From positions 6,262,001 to 6,326,000 of the forward strand of contig OX465598.1 in assembly GCA_950022295.1 (NCBI GenBank): a stretch of DNA of 64,000 nt. Reading direction: 5' to 3'. A model generated the notes under the pieces. That model was not told where the DNA came from. It was given only the letters and a program-made list of their open reading frames with translations, and did no database searches. Below, piece after piece: positions 1 to 11,888 of the stretch; the stretch's first letter is position 1; each line of letters starts with the position of its first letter. The DNA comes from Bromus sterilis. Taxonomy: Eukaryota > Streptophyta > Magnoliopsida > Poales > Poaceae. The translations under genes and the position numbers were made by a program.

Positions 1-84
1 CCCTAATCTTGCCGCCGGCGGAGAGATTTATTTCTTTGCCGACTTCCGTACGTTGATTTGTCTCCGGTGGGCGCGCCGGGGACC

Positions 85-1563
85 ATGGTGAGCTCCAACT
101 ACTCCGCGCTGCCGCTCACCTCCACCGCCATCGAGCTGCAGTCCAGTCACGGCCCGCCGCCGCTGCCCAAATCTGGCGCTCCCGCCAATGGCGCCCACGC
201 CAAGCTCACCAAGCAGGACTCGTTCCTCGGGGAGGTCGAAGAGGATGCCGCCGAGGGCGGGGAGCACGACGAGCTGCCGCTCATCGGCGACGACGGCGGC
301 CCCGCGGGTCCTCCCGAGGGCTCGGGGGTGTCGGGCGCGGTGTTCAACCTCGCCACATCCATCATCGGGGCCGGCATCATGGCGCTCCCGGCCACCATGA
401 AGGTGCTCGGCGTCGCCGTGGGGCTCGTCTCCATCCTCGTCATGGGGGTGCTCTCCGAGGTCACCATCGAGCTGCTCGTCAGGTTCTCGGTGCGCTGCCG
501 CGCGCTCTCCTACGGCGAGCTCGTGCACCGCGCGCTTGGCCGCCCCGCCAGCGTCGTCGCGCAGATGTGCGTCATAATCAACAACGCCGGCATCCTCGTC
601 GTGTACCTGATAATCATCGGCGACGTCATGTCCGGCTCGCTCAAGCACATGGGCGTATTGGACCAGCTCGTCGGCCACGGCGAGTGGGACAACCGCAGGC
701 TGCTTATCCTGTTCGTCCTCGTGGTGTTCCTCGCGCCATTGTGCGCGCTCGAGAGGATCGAGTCGCTGAGCCTGTCGTCCGCCGCGTCGGTGGCCCTTGC
801 CGTCGTCTTCGTGGCCGTCTCCTGCATGATCGCCGCTGTGAAGCTCGTCGAGGGCAGGCTTGCAGTGCCGAGGATGGGGCCGGATTTCAGCTCCAGAGCG
901 GCGATGCTCGACCTGCTTGTGGTGATCCCGATCATGACCAACGCCTACATCTGCCATTTCAACGTGCAGCCCATCTACAACGAGCTCAAGGAGAAGACGC
1001 CCAACAACATGTACAAGGTCGGCCGGATCTCCACCGTGCTCTGCGTCGTCGTGTACGCGCTCACCGCCGTTTCGGGGTACCTGTTGTTTGGCGACGACAC
1101 CGAGTCCGACGTGCTCACAAACTTCGACAAGGACCTCGGGATCAGGTTCAGCACGGCGCTCAACTACATTGTGAGGATCGGGTACATCATCCACCTGGTC
1201 CTCGTGTTCCCGGTCGTCCACTTCTCGCTGAGGCAGACGGTGGACTCGCTCATCTTCGGCGAGCTCGCTCCCCACAGCAGGAAGAAGATGCTCTCCCTGA
1301 CCGTGGTGTTGCTGGCCCTCATCTACCTCGGCTCCACCATGATCCCCAACATCTGGATGGCCTTCAAGTTTACAGGCGCGACGACGGGGCTGGCATTGGG
1401 TTTCATGTTCCCAGCCCTCGTCGCGCTGAGGCTGGACAAGGAGGGGGAGTGCCTGGGGCGCGGAGAGAGGCTCCTGTCGCAGGGGATGCTGGGGCTGGCC
1501 ATGGTCGTCAGCGTTGTCGGGGTCGTCGGAAACGTGTACAGCCTGAGGAGCAAGTCTGAGTGA
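85..1563 (+). CDS. AVT6: Vacuolar amino acid transporter, AVT6-type (AAAP/SLC38 family)
   Basis: A single exon encodes 492 residues and looks complete. The first ATG at 85 lies in a good plant context (ACCATGG); in-frame codons further upstream are not ATG. Residues 1-80 are hydrophilic and acidic with a DELPLIGDD segment. From about residue 82 a series of some eleven hydrophobic segments begins with SGAVFNLATSIIGAGIMALP, the first-helix signature of the amino acid/auxin permease (SLC38-like) family. AVT6 members export neutral and acidic amino acids from the vacuole or other endomembranes; the substrate here is inferred from family only. Third-position GC is very high, as in many grass genes, so long antisense frames on the other strand are by-products. 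The gene is convergent with UTP21. The family is clear; the exact AVT6 subclass was not determined. Confidence 0.9.
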   Translation: MVSSNYSALPLTSTAIELQSSHGPPPLPKSGAPANGAHAKLTKQDSFLGEVEEDAAEGGEHDELPLIGDDGGPAGPPEGSGVSGAVFNLATSIIGAGIMALPATMKVLGVAVGLVSILVMGVLSEVTIELLVRFSVRCRALSYGELVHRALGRPASVVAQMCVIINNAGILVVYLIIIGDVMSGSLKHMGVLDQLVGHGEWDNRRLLILFVLVVFLAPLCALERIESLSLSSAASVALAVVFVAVSCMIAAVKLVEGRLAVPRMGPDFSSRAAMLDLLVVIPIMTNAYICHFNVQPIYNELKEKTPNNMYKVGRISTVLCVVVYALTAVSGYLLFGDDTESDVLTNFDKDLGIRFSTALNYIVRIGYIIHLVLVFPVVHFSLRQTVDSLIFGELAPHSRKKMLSLTVVLLALIYLGSTMIPNIWMAFKFTGATTGLALGFMFPALVALRLDKEGECLGRGERLLSQGMLGLAMVVSVVGVVGNVYSLRSKSE

Positions 1564-1611
1564 GTGATGGATCATCAAGATGTGCTGCATTTGTAGGGCT
1601 TATTATACACA

Positions 1612-2520
1612 GACATACTGTATTGCCACTGTCAGAATACACTTAGTTAGCAGGTAAACCAGTTCCAGCTGAGCTGCTGAGCAAAGCTCATGCTATCTAT
1701 ACATTCTGTTCATCTACACTACATGCTTTTTCATGGGTGATGGCTGATAATATTGTTGTTGGTGGGCATTCTTGTACTTTTGGACCAGATTTTTTGATGT
1801 ATTTTTTTCTTCTTCTACTTGTTCTTAGATATATACTGTGGAGTACATGTGTATCCTGGGTCTACTTTCTGATCGAGGCAGACGATGAACCCTGTTTTTT
1901 TTTTACTGAGGTTACTGCCTGCCTATGATGTGATGAAAGCTTGCATTCAGAAAATCTACCATAATAATGAATTTTGCATTCAGAAAACCCATCTCTGCAT
2001 GATATTTGATGAATGTTGAGTTCAGAAAGTATACCTTTGTCATTCTCTGATTCTCATATGCTGGAGCTTGTCATATCAACTCTGGATATTCTTGCAGTAC
2101 TTCTTATTGATGACTATCTACACCTCACTGAGACTGTATTACCACTGTCAGAATACAATAGTTAGCACTTCACAGGCACATCACCAGTTCAATTGAGCTG
2201 CCATACTATACATTTTGTTCACCTACATGGTTGTTGCATTGGTGATACTCCGTCCGAATCCTCCAATCCGTATTAAGTGTTGCTAAAATGGATTATATGA
2301 ATTTATTTTAGGGGGCTATATAAATTGACTTTAGCAACTGTTAATATGGAACGGAGGGAGTATATTACTGGAGGGCATTCTCATGACTTTGGACCAGTTT
2401 CTGTGATGTATTTTTTTTAGATATATACTGGGTCTACCTTTTGATCTGAGGGAACAAATGAACCAAGTATTGTGCCAAGTTATTGTCTGCCTATGATATG
2501 ATTAAAGCTGCATTCAGAAA
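1612..2520 (+). repeat. Direct duplication downstream of AVT6 (likely 3' UTR and flank)
   Basis: Two diverged copies of one segment lie in tandem, about 1612-1952 and 2130-2520, at a spacing of about 516 bp. Shared landmarks in the same order are TATTGCCACTGTCAGAATAC (TATTACC in copy two), a GGGCATTCT block, GACTTTGGACCAG, AGATATATACTG and GCCTATGATRTGAT followed by GCATTCAGAAAAT. The first copy starts about 50 bp after the AVT6 stop and probably contains its 3' UTR. I see no coding capacity in either copy. Confidence 0.75.
2248..2360. mobile_element. Stowaway-type MITE, 113 bp
   Basis: The element begins CTCCGTCC and ends GGAACGGAGGGAG, which are inverted copies, and it is flanked on both sides by TA (2246-2247 and 2361-2362). 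That is the Stowaway/Tc1-mariner insertion signature. It lies inside the second copy of the AVT6 downstream duplication and is missing from the first, so it arrived after the duplication. It has no coding capacity. Confidence 0.9.
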
Positions 2521-3260
2521 ATGGACGAACTGGAATTCAAGAAATTGTAACGTTTAATTCAGAAAATGTAACTTTTCGTTCTACTCTGCTAGCCGTTGTT
2601 GCCGGAGCTCCTCATTTCAACTGTGAACATTCCTGGAGAAATTTTTACAGCAGAACATGAAACACAGAACATCGCACACGAACACGGAAGGCTATCACTA
2701 AAGTAAAATGCTGAATAAACACTGAAGGGATTTTCGCCCAATTGGCAACCGCAAAATTCCTGAATATTTCTTGCCTAACAGTGCTGCTGATACATCGGTA
2801 TGTTACAAAAGAATACAGGAACGAAACTGCAGAACTGTTACATCATCATCAGGAGCACAATCTGTTGTCATTGCTGTTTAACACCGCGTATACATGCCTT
2901 GCGGCTTTTACCATGACAACGAAACGGTAACAATGGTACAACAGCCACATAGAGACTCAAGTATGCATTGATTTCAGAAATTTTGACCTGTGCATAACAA
3001 GGAAACAATATATTTTGTCATTTAAGAGTTCAAGTAGATAAAGAAATATAAGTGTTTAGATTACAAAAGTAGTGACCTAAACACTTATATTTCTTTACAG
3101 AGGGAGTATATTTGAAAAGATCAACTAGGTAAGGACAACAATGTTAGCGGATTGAGGTAAAACATATTTTTAGCTTCATCTAAGTACCATATAGTACTAA
3201 AGATCTAAAATACTAGTACTAGTTCATTAGACAAATTGGATGGGGAAAAATCACCTGCGA
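2521..3260. other. Convergent intergenic region
   Basis: This is the stretch between the AVT6 downstream duplication and the UTP21 stop codon. It holds a degenerate MITE hairpin at 3040-3110 and probably the 3' UTR of UTP21 on the minus strand. I see no other gene, and the 62-codon frame near 2742 has no recognisable content. Confidence 0.6.
3040..3110. mobile_element. Degenerate Stowaway MITE hairpin
   Basis: A 19-base stem, AAAGAAATATAAGTGTTTA, is matched by its reverse complement at about 3080-3098 around a loop of some 20 bases. The right side ends with a recognisable AGAGGGAGTA tail. The left terminal bases are lost, so this is a decayed copy. Confidence 0.65.
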
Positions 3261-6200
3261 CTAAAACTGCGAGTTGCTGAGGAATGTGACCATGCATCGC
3301 GCGCTCTGAAACATTTTGTCAATCTTCTGCCAGACCTTGCTCTGGACATCTAGAAGTTTCCTCACTTTGTCCTGTAGCGTAGAGTGGCGTCGTATCGTTT
3401 CACCATGTATCTGCTTCCAGGAAAGATGAAATGTACGTTAAAAAAAAAGGAAAGATGAAATGTGTTTTAGGTACAGACTTGATGGGTTTAACATGGCATA
3501 CACGTATCACGTACCTTCAGAAATAATTTCAGAACAGCTTGAACAAACTCAAAGTTGTTCCTGCAGGAGAGCTCGTGAATGAAGTAGTCCAGCAGCAGCG
3601 AGATGGACTCGAGCTCAGGTCTTGGTTCCTCTGAATCTTCAAGCTCGTCATCATCTATTATCTGTAGCATTCGTAGTTCCATATCCAAAGATGACGGAGA
3701 TAGGCTTTTTAAGTAGTCGGTGAACGCTGAATCTGCAAAACAGATTCCAAGTCAGGTGCTTACTATGATGAAGATTGCAGCTTCTTATAGTCTCATCAAT
3801 GGATAATCAGAACCAAAATATCTGACATTTATTTAGGCATTTTTCTTGAATGAAGATACAAATAATACTTACAGCTCTCAAGTTCTCCACAGGATTGTAA
3901 CAGCCGACTGAAGTGGGAGGAGAGATCAGCCATCTTTTTATGACTCGCGTCCTCATTGCCGTCTGTTTCTTTATTGGAAGGGGGCTCAAACAATATCTCC
4001 CCAGAAAGGGATGGAACTGAGGGCAAGAAAAATGGCGCCTTCTCAGGTTTCTTAGGCGGCTCGATCGGTTTGTTTCGAACCTGAAGAAACATGAATGTGA
4101 CGATGAGCACCTAACATCTAGTGGGGTTATGCACAAACCAAAACAAAAAGTAATGAAATGAGTACTCTTTAGAGTCACAAATCAGTGTCCTTTAAAATAT
4201 TTACAGCCACCAAGCCATGAATTTGACAATCACTTCCTGTTGTACTATATATATTTGTGAAACTTATAAATTTGCGATATCACCAAGCATTTTTTTAATA
4301 GAAACTTAATATCATGTTTGTTTGGGTGCTCTAAATGGTCATCAAATTCGTCAGCCAATATTAAAATAGTTCTTCTACACACATTCTATTATATACACTG
4401 CCTAATTCTAACTCGTGGAACTAACATAGTTAATGCAAGATGACAGGATTCGTTACTTTGCAGCAGAAATATCCAGGACTAAAACGGAGACAAAATACAT
4501 TACCTTTATAATGTCAAGATTTGTCAAACTTTGCCATTGACTCCTTGGGAGTAATGAGAGTGTGATCATATTTGGTATTTGATGATCCATTATGACAAAA
4601 GGTTTAATATTAGATTGATTTGACTCTTGTGAATTTTGAATGGGTTCTTCCTCAGATCTTTCGGCTGATGAAACAGTTGGCAAAAGCACACTCCGGACAT
4701 GTTTACCACTTGCATAGCTATCAACATTTGTTGTGGGTGAGAACAAAGCTTGATTAATCCTGTCAAAATTATTAAGAGAAGTATGAGCTTTATATACGAA
4801 CTAAAGAATAAACTGCAGAACACCAATAAAATGTGTATGTTTGTTATCCATAATACTAGAAGATTATGAAGTAGAAACATATCAGGAGGTAAAAATACTA
4901 TCAATCTTGAGTTGCCTTTGCTCGCATTCAACTCTTTGCTCTCTAACAATATTCAACTTCATGGAAAGCAAAACTGTAAATGTGTATCATTAAGTTGACC
5001 ATATGAGGTGTGCAGAGAAACTGTCCTTCGTGCATGACTAACATCAGGGACACAATGAACACGTTGGAAAAGTTTTCATTTTTCAGAAGCTGTTCCATGT
5101 CACAATCAGTCAGAAGCAACTCATAACTTAAACTATAAAACTACTTATATTGCCATACTCTTAAGCTCTAGCATAGTTTTATCAACAGAGTGGAAATGAA
5201 CATTTCAAAATAAAAAGGAAATTGTTTGCCCAGTGATGAAAAACTCGTCTTTTTTTAAGGTTGTGCAGGTGGTTGGTTGGTTGCATGAAACAGTACGGAA
5301 TTCTAGTTCAATATGTACATTGGTACAATGTGGACTGGAAGTACTCCCTCCGATCCATAATAAGTGTCGCTCATTTTGTACTAAGCTAGTACAAACTTTG
5401 TACTAGATGAGCGACACTTATTATGAATCGGAGGGAGTAGTATTTATTTGCCTAAATGAGATGTGCCATGATTAGCACAAACTGCATCAGCTTGGAAACT
5501 CATCTTATGATATTTTCCTGAAATATGTAGCTATCAAAGGTATGCAAATGCACTCGGTGAGCAAAAGAAACAATGAAAGCCTACCAAAGATACACGCCAT
5601 TTTGATCAACATGGGTGGTTGCCAGCACATCCATATTAGGAGACATAGAGACAGATGTTATAGGGACATCAACGCGCATCGCATCTATCTGTCTTGCTAA
5701 ACTGATATCCCATATTCTGAGCGTCCCATCCATGCTAGACGAGATGAGCCATTTCCCATCCTCACTGAAACACAGGTCAGTGATACGGTCTGCATGTCCT
5801 TCAAATCTACGGACCATTTTCATCGACACTGTGTCAAACAATACAAGCACCATATCATCTGCTACAGTAGCAAGAAGACCTGCCATAAAACAGAAATTAA
5901 TAAAAACTGTTAATCATCCATGGCATCCTACAAGGGAATAACAAAACATGCGGAATATTACCATTTGCCCGGTGATATGCAATCTTAGTTACAGATTTAC
6001 CAACATTGAATTTGGATTTTAGATTGCAACTCTTAAAATCCCAAACCTGCGGGAGACAAGTCAATAGCTGAGTAATGGAATCAAGGTTTACATAAATTGT
6101 ACTCCCCATGGAGTAAATGAAGTGCAACAGCATCATCAAACCTTAATATCCCCGCGGTATCCAGCACTAATCAGAGAGCCATTTGTAGCATCACACGCTA

Positions 6201-9200
6201 ATCCAACAACTTCCCCTTCATGTGCACATTGCAAAGACAGCGAGCCATCAATGTAACTACCACGACTAATCCCAGATTGAAGGTTAAACTTTTCAATCCA
6301 ACCACCTTCAGTGCCCAAGACAGTGAAATTACCACATGCACTTATAGTACAAGCCTGCCAGAAAACAAAACAATTTTCTTAAAGAAGAGGTAGGGAAATA
6401 CTTATATCATTTAACAGCTGAGTCTGGGCAGTCCCAAGAAAGCTTGTCCTGATCTAGGCCAGGATCATTTAATACATTCTTTTCACACACACACACACAC
6501 ACACACAGACGAGAGAGAGGGAGGGAGTGTTCAATACATTCAGATTACAAAAACAAGCATTACCTTAATAGGTGTCTCGGTGTCTGATGATGGTTTAAGA
6601 ATATGTTCGCCTATAACAAAGTTCTGAAGACGCCATACATATGCCTTTGGAGTATCCACGTGACACGTAACAACATTACACCAATCACGTGCACGTATCT
6701 CAGCTGAACAACAGTTGATTCCACTGATAAATAAGCAATTTTATCTGAGCAAGATAACAGTCTGTAGTTTCTTTTCAACAGTACTAAAGGTGAACAGAAT
6801 ACTGGTACAGTGGTTTACTATGTGTTAACATGGAAATAGTTATCATGCCCTTTGGGCCAAGTATAAACAGAACAGCATCATTCTTCAATACTACTTCAAC
6901 AAGATATTTATGGAGATAGAAAAGCAGAACATGATATTAACTTAAGTATTTCAAAGACCTGAGAATTACCACAATCAAATGTAATAACTGGTTTTAGCTT
7001 GATCTCCGCCTCCTGCGGAAAGGAAGAAAATTTCAACAGCCTAATAAGGAAATTATGAAATAAAAGGCGATAAAGGTGTGGTAATAAAAAACTTTACCTT
7101 CACTTTAAGCTGTTTTGCTCTTTTTGACACATGTCGCTGAGAAAGCTCTCTGCTTTGTTGATCCTGTCAAAAAGTTGTTATTTCAGTAGGATTAAACAGT
7201 AAATACATCAAATCATTTGGCTCAACAAGGAAAAAACAACATCAAGAAGACAAAAATGCAGGAATTCAGGGTAAAGGGGAGTGTGCGGCGTGCATTAAAC
7301 ACATTACTTCAATAGCATTTTGCGTGTGGCTGTAGAAATTAATGTTACAAAGATTATGAATTACCTGAACAACTGAGAAAAGACGGAAGGCACGGTCTTG
7401 ACCAGCAGATAAGATGCATTTTCCGCTGCCATAGAATCTAACAACAAAATAGGCTCTGTAAGACACAACCGAAACAAAAAGTACACACACAACACACAGG
7501 GCATTTGTTACCTTATGCACCGAGGTGGAGCGCTATGCCCACTTCGAAATCGTAGCAGACGAGCATCTCCTTCATTATTATCAAATATCCACATCTGGTA
7601 TAGAGTATATTAGATTACTAAGTTTCAAATGTAACTGAAATAAGGTGTTGCGGCTAACTGAATCTGATTGTCAAAGCAAAATATCATCTCACACCAGTAT
7701 TGCCTTTGTCTTTCTTGGCTGATTTTGTTACTTATTAGCCTGCTGCAAAGCTCGATTCAGTAGGAGGACCCATATATTCTCCCCCCAAATAAGGCAATGT
7801 AGTATAAATAGAACAAAGGAAGATGATGTCCTATGTAACAGGCTAAGCACTTGGTCACGCAACATGCAGCAGCTTTTAACCTATCATACTCTACTGCTCA
7901 ACAGCAATAAGATCCACCGTTCTTGTCACTACCAATATTATGAAAACAGAAGACAAGAAAACAACACTTACTTTTATTGAATTATCAGCTGCTGAGCTCA
8001 TCAAAACAGGTTCATTGGCAAAAAAATGAAGCGACACTATAGAACCATCATGAGCCTCCCTAATCACAGAGTGCAGCCTTCTCTTCTCAAGATTCCAAAT
8101 GCTGATAACACCTGAGGAACCTCCAGATGCTAGAAGGGGTTGCCCATCTGGCGGACAAAGCAAATTTGAGAAAATAACACTTAAGCTTGACATGTAGAAG
8201 CGTGTAAATGTGTATTATTGGAATAAAACAAAGTACTTCCCCTTTTCAAACAGGGAGAGCCAAAGCTATATATAACCATGAAAAACACCTTGGTGGCAGT
8301 AAAGTATCTACCGACCGGTGAGAAAATTCAGCTCCGTATCCGTATTTCCACAATAAACTACACATGCTCTAGAATTTTGTTCAAGCATACCAAATAGCAT
8401 CATTATTTAGTTTGAACTAGGACACACTAGTCAGCAAAGGTTTATGTACAAGTCAAATCTCCAAGAAAAACATATAAAGAAAAATCATAAAGCCAAAAAG
8501 AATATGTAGGCTACATTCCCTGAACTGGATATCAGAATTAACGAACTTGGATCATAAATCTGATATATTCATAATCACAAACAGAAGTTCAGGACTTGAA
8601 TAAAGCAGGATTTATTTGAGAATTTCATTATTGTCACAGGATGAGCATACATGAATTTATAAAAGGCTATGTTGTATATCATGTTAGATAAAATCACCTG
8701 TTCGAAATGACAGGGCAGTTACAGCACCACGAATTTGATGGTTGAAAGACATCAACTCTTCATCATATCGTATATTGTGGACATGAATTGATCCATCTGA
8801 GCAACCAACTGCAACCATATCCAGAGCTGGTGAAGAAACACAACAACGTACTGACGAATCCCAGCCCTTAAACTCATGTACTTTTTTCTTTGTGCTAATA
8901 TTCCACAGCTGCAAGGGTCCTTCTTCACTACCAATAATGACCTGATGTATCGATAATAATCAGATTTGTCAACGAGCAAGAAATTCGGAAAGCAAACTAT
9001 CTCAAAAGAAATCAATAATTTCAGGCACCTTATTTAGGTAAGTATCCGGATGCATAATGCAGGTCGGAGTAAACTTGTCTCCCAGTGATATGTTTCCAAC
9101 AGGCTCACTGCTTGGTGCTGCTCCTCTGAAGGCCCAGATAAATATATTACCTTTAATATCTGCACTGAGGATGTATTCTCCAAACAGGTACAGCATGTTG

Positions 9201-10529
9201 ACCTTTTCTTCATGTCTAGTAAAGGTAACCACCTGATTTTTGAAGAAAAAAATGTAAAAATGAAGCCTCAATAGCAGACGATGGACATGATATAGTGGGG
9301 TCGGGATCAAGAGCAAATATTTTGCTCCTGGGCGCATTTGCTCCCAGGGTTTCTTTTTCAGACAGAAATTTATAAATTTTCATCAGAAGTACTGAAATGT
9401 TATATATGTAGTTTGTGGAATGATGTGTGCACTTGCAAAAACATATTCGTTTGTGTGCTCTAAAAACAAGGGTGGAGCTGTAGCAACTGAAGGTGCCCAC
9501 AATTTATCCTTTTTTACAACACATAAACAAGCATTTTGTTTTGCAAAACATTACAGGTGCACATATTATTCCACAACCTACATCCGATTTCATAAGAGAA
9601 CTACAAATACACCCGAGACAAAGGGCCTTTTCTGGTCAGGAACTCGATTTTAGAAGTTCGAAATAAGTAGATAATAATCATTTGATTCACCATTCACCAA
9701 ACAAACTGATCCATGCAATGAAACCATCCGTTGTATTTTTGAGCTACAATGTTTGGGCTTTGCTTACAATAAAAGTAAAAAAGGCTATAGGTATAGGGAG
9801 GCACAAACTTAGAATTATACTTTCAAAATGGAATAATGCCCAGCTGTTCTAGCAATGAATCAAAACGTGGAGTACCTTAAAAAAATGGCCCGACTGTTCC
9901 AGCAATGAATCATCAGCATGCAGTCGCTAATAACTAACATGACTGATAGCAGCACTAATTCAGCTATATCCTAAACACAGCAAAAAAATTCCCCTTACCA
10001 AATCGGTCCGTTTGAAAACGGCAATATCACTTCCGTACGCGGCAAAGGTGTATTCCTTGAAGGATGCAAGAGCGCGGATCTTCTTGGGCAGTTGCGGTCC
10101 TTGAATCGCATAGAAAGTTGACACACCATGAGTAAGAAAAAGCAAGCGAACATGAGAAACTAACTGAGCATACCGAATACCGAATAGCAGGCTCACTCAC
10201 CAGCAAGGACCAAACTTAGCTTGGCACACTGCAAAACAAGAACAAGAACAAGAACGTAAGTTTAAGTTACTGACGGAGAAACGAGCCTGCGAGCTCCCTG
10301 GATAATCCACTGCGGTGGGTGGGAGAGGGAGGGGGAGGGGGAGGGGGAGGGGGGAGAGGAAGAGGATGGGTTGGTGGTAGTGGCTGGACGAGAGGCTTAC
10401 GTTGTAGACGTGGAAGGCCTTGCCGACGCTGACGGTGACGAAGGTCTCGGTGCCGAGGCGCTGCAGGGAGAAGGGCACGCCGCCCGTGGTGATGTAGCCG
10501 ATGGCGCGGAACGGCTCGAAGATCCCCAT
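3261..10529 (-). CDS. UTP21: U3 snoRNA-associated protein 21 (WDR36/Utp21), SSU processome subunit
   Basis: An 18-exon model reads without a break into 903 residues. Exons: 10401-10529, 10201-10228, 9999-10099, 9029-9232, 8698-8941, 7972-8147, 7512-7594, 7365-7437, 7098-7163, 6970-7012, 6564-6703, 6142-6354, 5962-6046, 5585-5879, 4504-4759, 3873-4080, 3515-3732, 3261-3410. All junctions are GT-AG and all phases agree. The N-terminal two thirds are WD40 blades (for example HADRITDLCFSEDGKWLISS and SMDGTLRIWD in exon 14). The last third is the Utp21 C-terminal domain (KPEKAPFFLP in exon 16). Utp21 belongs to the UTP-B module of the nucleolar U3 processome, needed for 18S rRNA maturation; that role is family knowledge. 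Length and domain order match the family, so the gene looks functional. Introns carry MITEs, a CA microsatellite and a G-rich tract. Confidence 0.95.
5344..5437. mobile_element. Stowaway MITE in a UTP21 intron
   Basis: A 94-bp near-perfect hairpin starts CTCCCTCCGATCCATAATAA and ends with its reverse complement, with flanking TA at 5342-5343 and 5438-5439. It lies in the intron between exons 14 and 15 of UTP21, about 150 bp from exon 14. The long intact stem suggests a fairly recent insertion. Confidence 0.9.
6484..6507. repeat. (CA)n microsatellite in a UTP21 intron
   Basis: About 12 CA units are followed by a short GA-rich run (GAGAGAGAGGGAGGG). The tract lies in the intron between exons 11 and 12 of UTP21 and is likely length-polymorphic. 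Confidence 0.9.
10321..10356. repeat. GGGGGA hexamer tract in UTP21 intron 1
   Basis: Repeated GGGGGA units lie in the first intron, about 45 bp from the end of exon 1. On the transcribed pre-mRNA this is a C-rich, pyrimidine-type tract; on the plus strand it has four or more G runs and could form a G-quadruplex. Confidence 0.8.
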
Positions 10530-10577
10530 CTCCTCCCTCTTCGGGGTTGAGGGAGGCGGGTGGGCGTGCCGGCGGCG

Positions 10578-10720
10578 AGGGTTTTAGAGGGGGTTTGTGT
10601 CTGAGCGGCGGCGCGAGGAGGAAAGAAGGGGAAGGGTGAGGCCGCGGTGGTAGGTCAGTCAGCCTTGGCTCTTTTGGGTTGGGTGGTTTTGTTTGGGCCG
10701 TGTCTGGTGGGTCCGGCCCA
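10578..10720 (-). promoter_or_regulatory. UTP21 promoter region: telo-box plus site II motifs
   Basis: Upstream of the UTP21 start there is a telo-box core (AAACCCT on the minus strand, 10578-10584) and two TGGGCC site II cores (10694-10699 on plus, 10715-10720 on minus). Telo-box plus site II is the known promoter combination of plant ribosomal-protein and ribosome-biogenesis genes, which fits the role of UTP21. The motifs are seen directly; the regulatory role is inference. Confidence 0.6.
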
Positions 10721-10859
10721 TCGGGGTGGACCGGACAGAAGAAGAAGATCTCTGGAGTGGACGATGTAGGCCAAATCTCACTTTGCAACAAGTTAACTGG
10801 AGTGGACAGAATATGTCAAAAAAAAAACTGGAGTGGACAGAAGAAGATCTGGAGTGTAC

Positions 10860-11776
10860 TTCTAGAACACGGCACAAAAACGAATGGTTCGCTCCGGAGA
10901 TTTCGGATCGCCAGGCGATCTAGCGCAGGAGGATCCCTTGCGTGCCGGTGCAGGCGCCGTCGGTTCCTTCTCTCTCCGTCGGCCGCTCCGGCGGCGGGAG
11001 GGAGGGGAAACCTCGGGTTTGTCCGCTTGGCAGGTGCGTGGTAGGGTTAGGGTCTTGGGAGACGCTATCGAGGCCGCTGCGGTGGTGTCGCGTCGGAATA
11101 AATCTCTTCGGACTTCGTTCGCGGTCAGGCGAGGCTTTGGCCTTCGTCTAGGAGCCAGCGGAGTGGTGGATCCCCGGATCTCGTCGAGGTCGCGGGCTAT
11201 GGTGTCTGGAGGTCCATCGACTCTGGCTGGTTGGGTCCTCAGTTGGGCGATGGATGCATGGAGACGAAGACTCTTCTTCTCCCGTGTCGGTATGATTTGT
11301 TGTTGCTGTTCTTCTCTTTCCTCTGCACTGATGCTGGTGGGAGATCCTGCTTTGCCCGGGCGGATGGCCCGGACGCGGTGCTGGACCGGTCGGATGACTC
11401 GAGTTCTCTTCCTTCTGGAAGGGACACTTCGCGGTACTCAAAACCAAAGATGGCGACGACTGTTGCAGGAGTATTGGATTGGTATCCATGCCTTCTCAAC
11501 GATGGTGTCAAGGAAAGAGGATGCAGCGTGGCGGCAATTGCACCGTGGTTGAAGATGATGACCTGCTTGTGTCTGGTTGCAGATTTTTCTGTTGCAGGGG
11601 TCTTCTCTCAAGGTTCTGGGATGATGACACAGGGCTCCGGAGATCTTCAGGTGTTATGGTTGTTATAAGACGTTCTAGGTGGTCATGGTCCTTTATGTTT
11701 ATGTTTCTGTGTGCTTGTAAGGGTCTACAACTTTGTATTTTTTCGTGATTTGAATACAGAAAATCTAAAAAAAAAA
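10860..11776 (+). other. Unidentified segment with retroposon-like tail
   Basis: This is about 0.9 kb with no conserved coding frame, although several overlapping frames of 90-220 codons exist. Base composition falls from GC-rich on the left to T-rich on the right. It ends in TTTGAATACAGAAAATCT and an A run (about 11766-11775), like a retroposed 3' end. A six-base repeat, ACTTCT, occurs at both edges (about 10858 and 11775), which is weak support for a target duplication. I do not recognise the family. Confidence 0.25.
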
Positions 11777-11888
11777 CTTCTCCGCGCACTATTTATCGTG
11801 ATGAAAGCTTTTTTTAAAAGATATGCGGTGTATTTTTCGCTATAGCATATTCTTGCATTCATGTGAATCACGTTCATGCCTTTTGTAA

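Noticed and set aside
28..1590. A 520-codon minus-strand frame opposite AVT6
   Set aside because: It is an antisense shadow of a gene with very high third-position GC; it is rich in Asp, His and Arg and has no recognisable domain.
9216..9653. Overlapping plus and minus frames within the fourth-exon intron of UTP21
   Set aside because: They lie in an intron of a phase-consistent gene model and have no known content.
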